From assembly GCA_937921835.1 (NCBI GenBank), contig CAKZVG010000344.1, positions 1 through 6,369 of the forward strand: a DNA stretch of 6,369 bases, in the 5' to 3' direction. The stretch is from an uncultured Bryobacteraceae bacterium (GTDB taxonomy: Bacteria; Acidobacteriota; Terriglobia; Bryobacterales; Bryobacteraceae). Positions 4,461 to 6,369 of the stretch are shown here, piece after piece (positions within the stretch are counted from its first letter, which is position 1; each line of letters starts with the position of its first letter). The notes beneath the pieces were generated by a model that worked only from the letters and a program-made list of their open reading frames with translations, was not told the origin of the DNA and did no database searches. The position numbers and the translations under genes are program-made.

Positions 4461-6317
4461 ATGGAACTCGATCTCCATGTAGTCGTCAGCGCCGCCGTCA
4501 TCCTGGGCACCGCTCTGGTGGCGCTGATCGTCGACTATCTCAAGGGCAGCAACGAGCGGCTTCGCGAGCACAACATCGAACTGCGGGTGCGTCGCGAAGA
4601 GGAGCGCAAGCGGGCCGAGCGGGCGGCGGCGGGATCGGCCGCCCCGCGCGGTGAAGACGCCCCGGCGGCGGTTCGTCCGGAACCGGTGCCGATCCGTGCC
4701 GTGGATGTGCCTGAGGCCGAGGGTTCCGTCCGCGAAGTCCTGGAGCGGGCGGCGCGGCGCGCCGCTCAGGCGGGCGGCGAAGAGCCTCCGGGCGAGGCGC
4801 CCGTTCCGCCGTCTCCCGGGGCGCAAGCGAACGGAGAGGCAGGGCTGCTCGAGCAGATCATCGCATCGTCCGGCGGCGGGCGGCCGGCCGTGAACGGGCC
4901 TGAGCCGGAGGTGGAGAAGATCTTCCTCACCGCCGAGCCGCGTGAACTCCCGGCCTCCGGGAAGGACCGGATCGTTCCAGTCACCCCCCTGAAGATGGAG
5001 GATGACACCCGCTCCTGGGTTTCCGGCCGGCCGGAGGGCGCCGGAGAAGTTATGCCGCTCCCCGCCCCGTCCCCGTGGCCCGCGCCCGAAGAACGTTTCA
5101 CCGCGGCGAAGCAGGCGACGGTGGAGCAATCCGCGCCGGCTGCGGCGGCGATGCCCGCCGTGGCGGAGGTGAATGCCGGAATCCCGGCCTCGCCCGAAGC
5201 CGCCCGGTCCACTGAAGCCGCTGAACGATTCGAAACCGCTCTGCCGCCCCCGGCCGCCCAGCCACCCGAAGCCGCCGCGCCCTCTGAGACCGCAGGCCCA
5301 CCCTCAGCCGCCCCACCGCCCGAAGCGTTCCTCGAAGTTCCCGCCGCGGGGTTGGCCGGGATCGATCTGGAGCCGGCCATCGCGGTGAGACCGGTTGTGG
5401 AGGCGGCGTTGCTCGAGCCGGAACCTGCCCCGGCGGACGCCCTGCGTGCCGAACTCCCCGTGACGAAAGTGGCGGCCCATCTCGAACCGGATCCCTTGCG
5501 GGCCGCGTCATCCGAACTCCCGCCTACGGAAGTTCCGCTCGTGGCGGACCTCGCCGAGCCTCTCCAAGCGGCTCACCTGGAGGCCCATGCGGTCGAGTTG
5601 CCTGCGGCGCCGGTAGCCATGGAATCCACGGAGCCGGCCGATGCCCGGCCTTTCGGCTTTGTCCCGGCGCCTCTTCCCCAACCTTGCGCGGCGGAATTCG
5701 CGCTCCCGCCGGAGCCCGAGCCAGTGGACTGGCCCGTCGCCGGCATCGAACGCGTGCGGCACACGCCGTCGGGCCTTGCAGTTCTGAGCGGTCCCCCGCC
5801 GGCCGCCCTCCAGCCGGAACCGGCGCCCGCGCCGGTCGAGCTTCCTGCCGGCTACCACAGCGGCAGCGCGGTGCTGGAGGCGATCAACGGCCGCGGTCTG
5901 TTCTCCGGGTTCGTGGTTTCCATCTCGATCCACGACTTCGAGCGCATCAAGAAGTCCGCCTCCTCCAACGCTCTGGCCGAGTTGCTGTCGTCCATCGAGA
6001 AGCTGATGCGCGGCCTGCTGCGGGAAGGCGACTTCGGCTGCCGGGTGCTCGAGGACGAGTACCTCATCGCCCATCCCGGATTGACGGGCGCGGCCGCCCA
6101 GCGACGGGCCAGTCACATCTCCGAACGGCTCTGGGATTTCCAGCTCCGTTCTCTGGGAAGTTTCTCGGTGATCTTCAACTGGGGCGGCGTGGAAGTCCAC
6201 GACGAACCGTTCGAGGATGCGGTCGCGGCGGCGTTCGAGCGGATGAACGAAATTCGCGAAGGGCGGCGCCTGGGCCGCGGCGCGATGCCGGCCCTGGCCA
6301 AGCGGCTCGCCTCCTGA
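4461..6317 (+). CDS. Membrane-anchored protein with degenerate GGDEF domain; putative c-di-GMP receptor
   Basis: I recognise no named gene. Residues 5-25 form one hydrophobic helix (membrane anchor), followed by a charged, possibly coiled-coil stretch (28-55). Residues 56-463 are a low-complexity Pro/Ala/Glu tether. Residues about 480-600 fit a GGDEF fold without gaps at the key helix: F493-E-R-I-K-K ... A506-E-L-L aligns with FKxIND...GDELL, then R521-E-G-D524 and R528-V-L-E-D-E-Y534 align with the RxxD I-site and R-x-GGDEF. The signature is LEDEY, the metal-site aspartates are Ser489 and His491, and the guanine-binding Asn and Asp are Lys497 and Ala506, so cyclase activity is unlikely. The I-site is kept, which suggests c-di-GMP binding, as in PelD-type receptors. 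An in-frame TAG lies two codons before the ATG, so the start cannot be further upstream. AGGGG abuts the ATG with no spacer. The coding frame is certain; the role is inferred. Confidence 0.8.
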   Translation: MELDLHVVVSAAVILGTALVALIVDYLKGSNERLREHNIELRVRREEERKRAERAAAGSAAPRGEDAPAAVRPEPVPIRAVDVPEAEGSVREVLERAARRAAQAGGEEPPGEAPVPPSPGAQANGEAGLLEQIIASSGGGRPAVNGPEPEVEKIFLTAEPRELPASGKDRIVPVTPLKMEDDTRSWVSGRPEGAGEVMPLPAPSPWPAPEERFTAAKQATVEQSAPAAAAMPAVAEVNAGIPASPEAARSTEAAERFETALPPPAAQPPEAAAPSETAGPPSAAPPPEAFLEVPAAGLAGIDLEPAIAVRPVVEAALLEPEPAPADALRAELPVTKVAAHLEPDPLRAASSELPPTEVPLVADLAEPLQAAHLEAHAVELPAAPVAMESTEPADARPFGFVPAPLPQPCAAEFALPPEPEPVDWPVAGIERVRHTPSGLAVLSGPPPAALQPEPAPAPVELPAGYHSGSAVLEAINGRGLFSGFVVSISIHDFERIKKSASSNALAELLSSIEKLMRGLLREGDFGCRVLEDEYLIAHPGLTGAAAQRRASHISERLWDFQLRSLGSFSVIFNWGGVEVHDEPFEDAVAAAFERMNEIREGRRLGRGAMPALAKRLAS

Positions 6318-6333
6318 CGCTTCAGTACGTCAG
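6314..6333. terminator. Hairpin spanning the two convergent stop codons
   Basis: CTGACG (6314-6319) pairs perfectly with CGTCAG (6328-6333) around an 8-nt loop, covering the stop codons of both converging genes. An alternative stem, GCGGCT (6302-6307) with AGCCGC (6332-6337), competes for two of its bases. No T-run follows on either strand. A shared bidirectional terminator is possible, but only 6 bp of stem supports it. Confidence 0.3.
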
Positions 6334-6369
6334 CCGCAAACCCAATTGCACCTGGCGCGCCGGGCGCGC
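6322..6369 (-). CDS. Outer-membrane beta-barrel protein, C-terminal end (partial; likely TonB-dependent receptor/Oar-like)
   Basis: Reading the minus strand from the right edge gives 15 codons, ARPARQVQLGLRLTY, then TGA (complement of 6322-6324). The last ten residues alternate polar and hydrophobic and end in an aromatic residue. This is the standard signature of the last strand of an outer-membrane barrel, read by the BAM machinery. The R-Q-x-Q-x-x-L-R-L form resembles the ends of the large Oar-like/TonB-dependent receptor proteins (carboxypeptidase-regulatory-like N-terminus) that are very numerous in Acidobacteriota. The stop lies 4 bp from the stop of the convergent + strand gene. Only this fragment is visible, so the family is an inference. 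The open frame alone is too short to prove a gene. Confidence 0.55.
   Translation of the reverse strand, partial: ARPARQVQLGLRLTY

Noticed and set aside
4356..5129. 257-residue minus-strand open frame
   Set aside because: It is antisense to the start and tether of the GGDEF-like gene and reads as Arg/Gly-rich noise.
4626..5849. A tandem DNA repeat array inside the tether-coding region
   Set aside because: The short protein units (ELP, EPxP) recur irregularly, with no fixed period and no matching DNA repeat. It is compositional bias rather than a repeat array.
1..6369. CRISPR arrays, tRNA or rRNA genes, insertion sequences
   Set aside because: No regularly spaced direct repeats, cloverleaf-like segments, rRNA signatures or transposase motifs were seen on either strand.

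Overview
This GC-rich window (about two thirds G+C by eye) carries a bacterial translation and nucleotide housekeeping cluster, followed by one lineage-specific gene and the edge of a convergent gene. The layout on the + strand is: 3' end of gyrA, rplM (L13), rpsI (S9), rpsB (S2), tsf (EF-Ts), pyrH (UMP kinase), frr (ribosome recycling factor), then a 618-residue membrane-anchored protein with a degenerate GGDEF domain. On the - strand, entering from the right edge, is the last 15 codons of what looks like an outer-membrane beta-barrel protein.

Organism: the sequence suggests an Acidobacteriota member, probably of the Solibacter/Bryobacter type. The grounds are the high GC, the S2-EF-Ts-UMPK-RRF order, the short EF-Ts, the S2 with a long acidic tail, and the terminal strand of the right-edge protein. 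That strand resembles the ends of the very numerous Oar-like/TonB-dependent receptor proteins of that phylum. This assignment is inference from pattern memory and was not tested by a search.

Region by region: gyrA ends at 201 and is followed by a GC hairpin that runs straight into a sigma70-like promoter for rplM-rpsI. A 142-bp gap with a stable stem and no clear promoter precedes rpsB, which uses a TTG start with a strong ribosome binding site. A 107-bp gap with two hairpins separates rpsB from tsf, and pyrH follows tsf by 19 bp. pyrH ends in a hairpin terminator directly followed by a textbook extended -10 promoter for frr. A comparatively AT-rich 129-bp gap with an inverted repeat marks the end of the housekeeping block.

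How the genes work together: L13, S9 and S2 are ribosome parts, EF-Ts recharges EF-Tu, RRF splits post-termination ribosomes, and PyrH makes UDP for RNA synthesis, so the block is growth-rate linked. The final large gene is different. It has an N-terminal membrane anchor, a roughly 400-residue Pro/Ala/Glu-rich tether, and a C-terminal GGDEF fold that has lost its catalytic residues but keeps an RxxD inhibitory-site motif in the correct position. I infer that it is a c-di-GMP receptor rather than a diguanylate cyclase. It is the most interesting item here.
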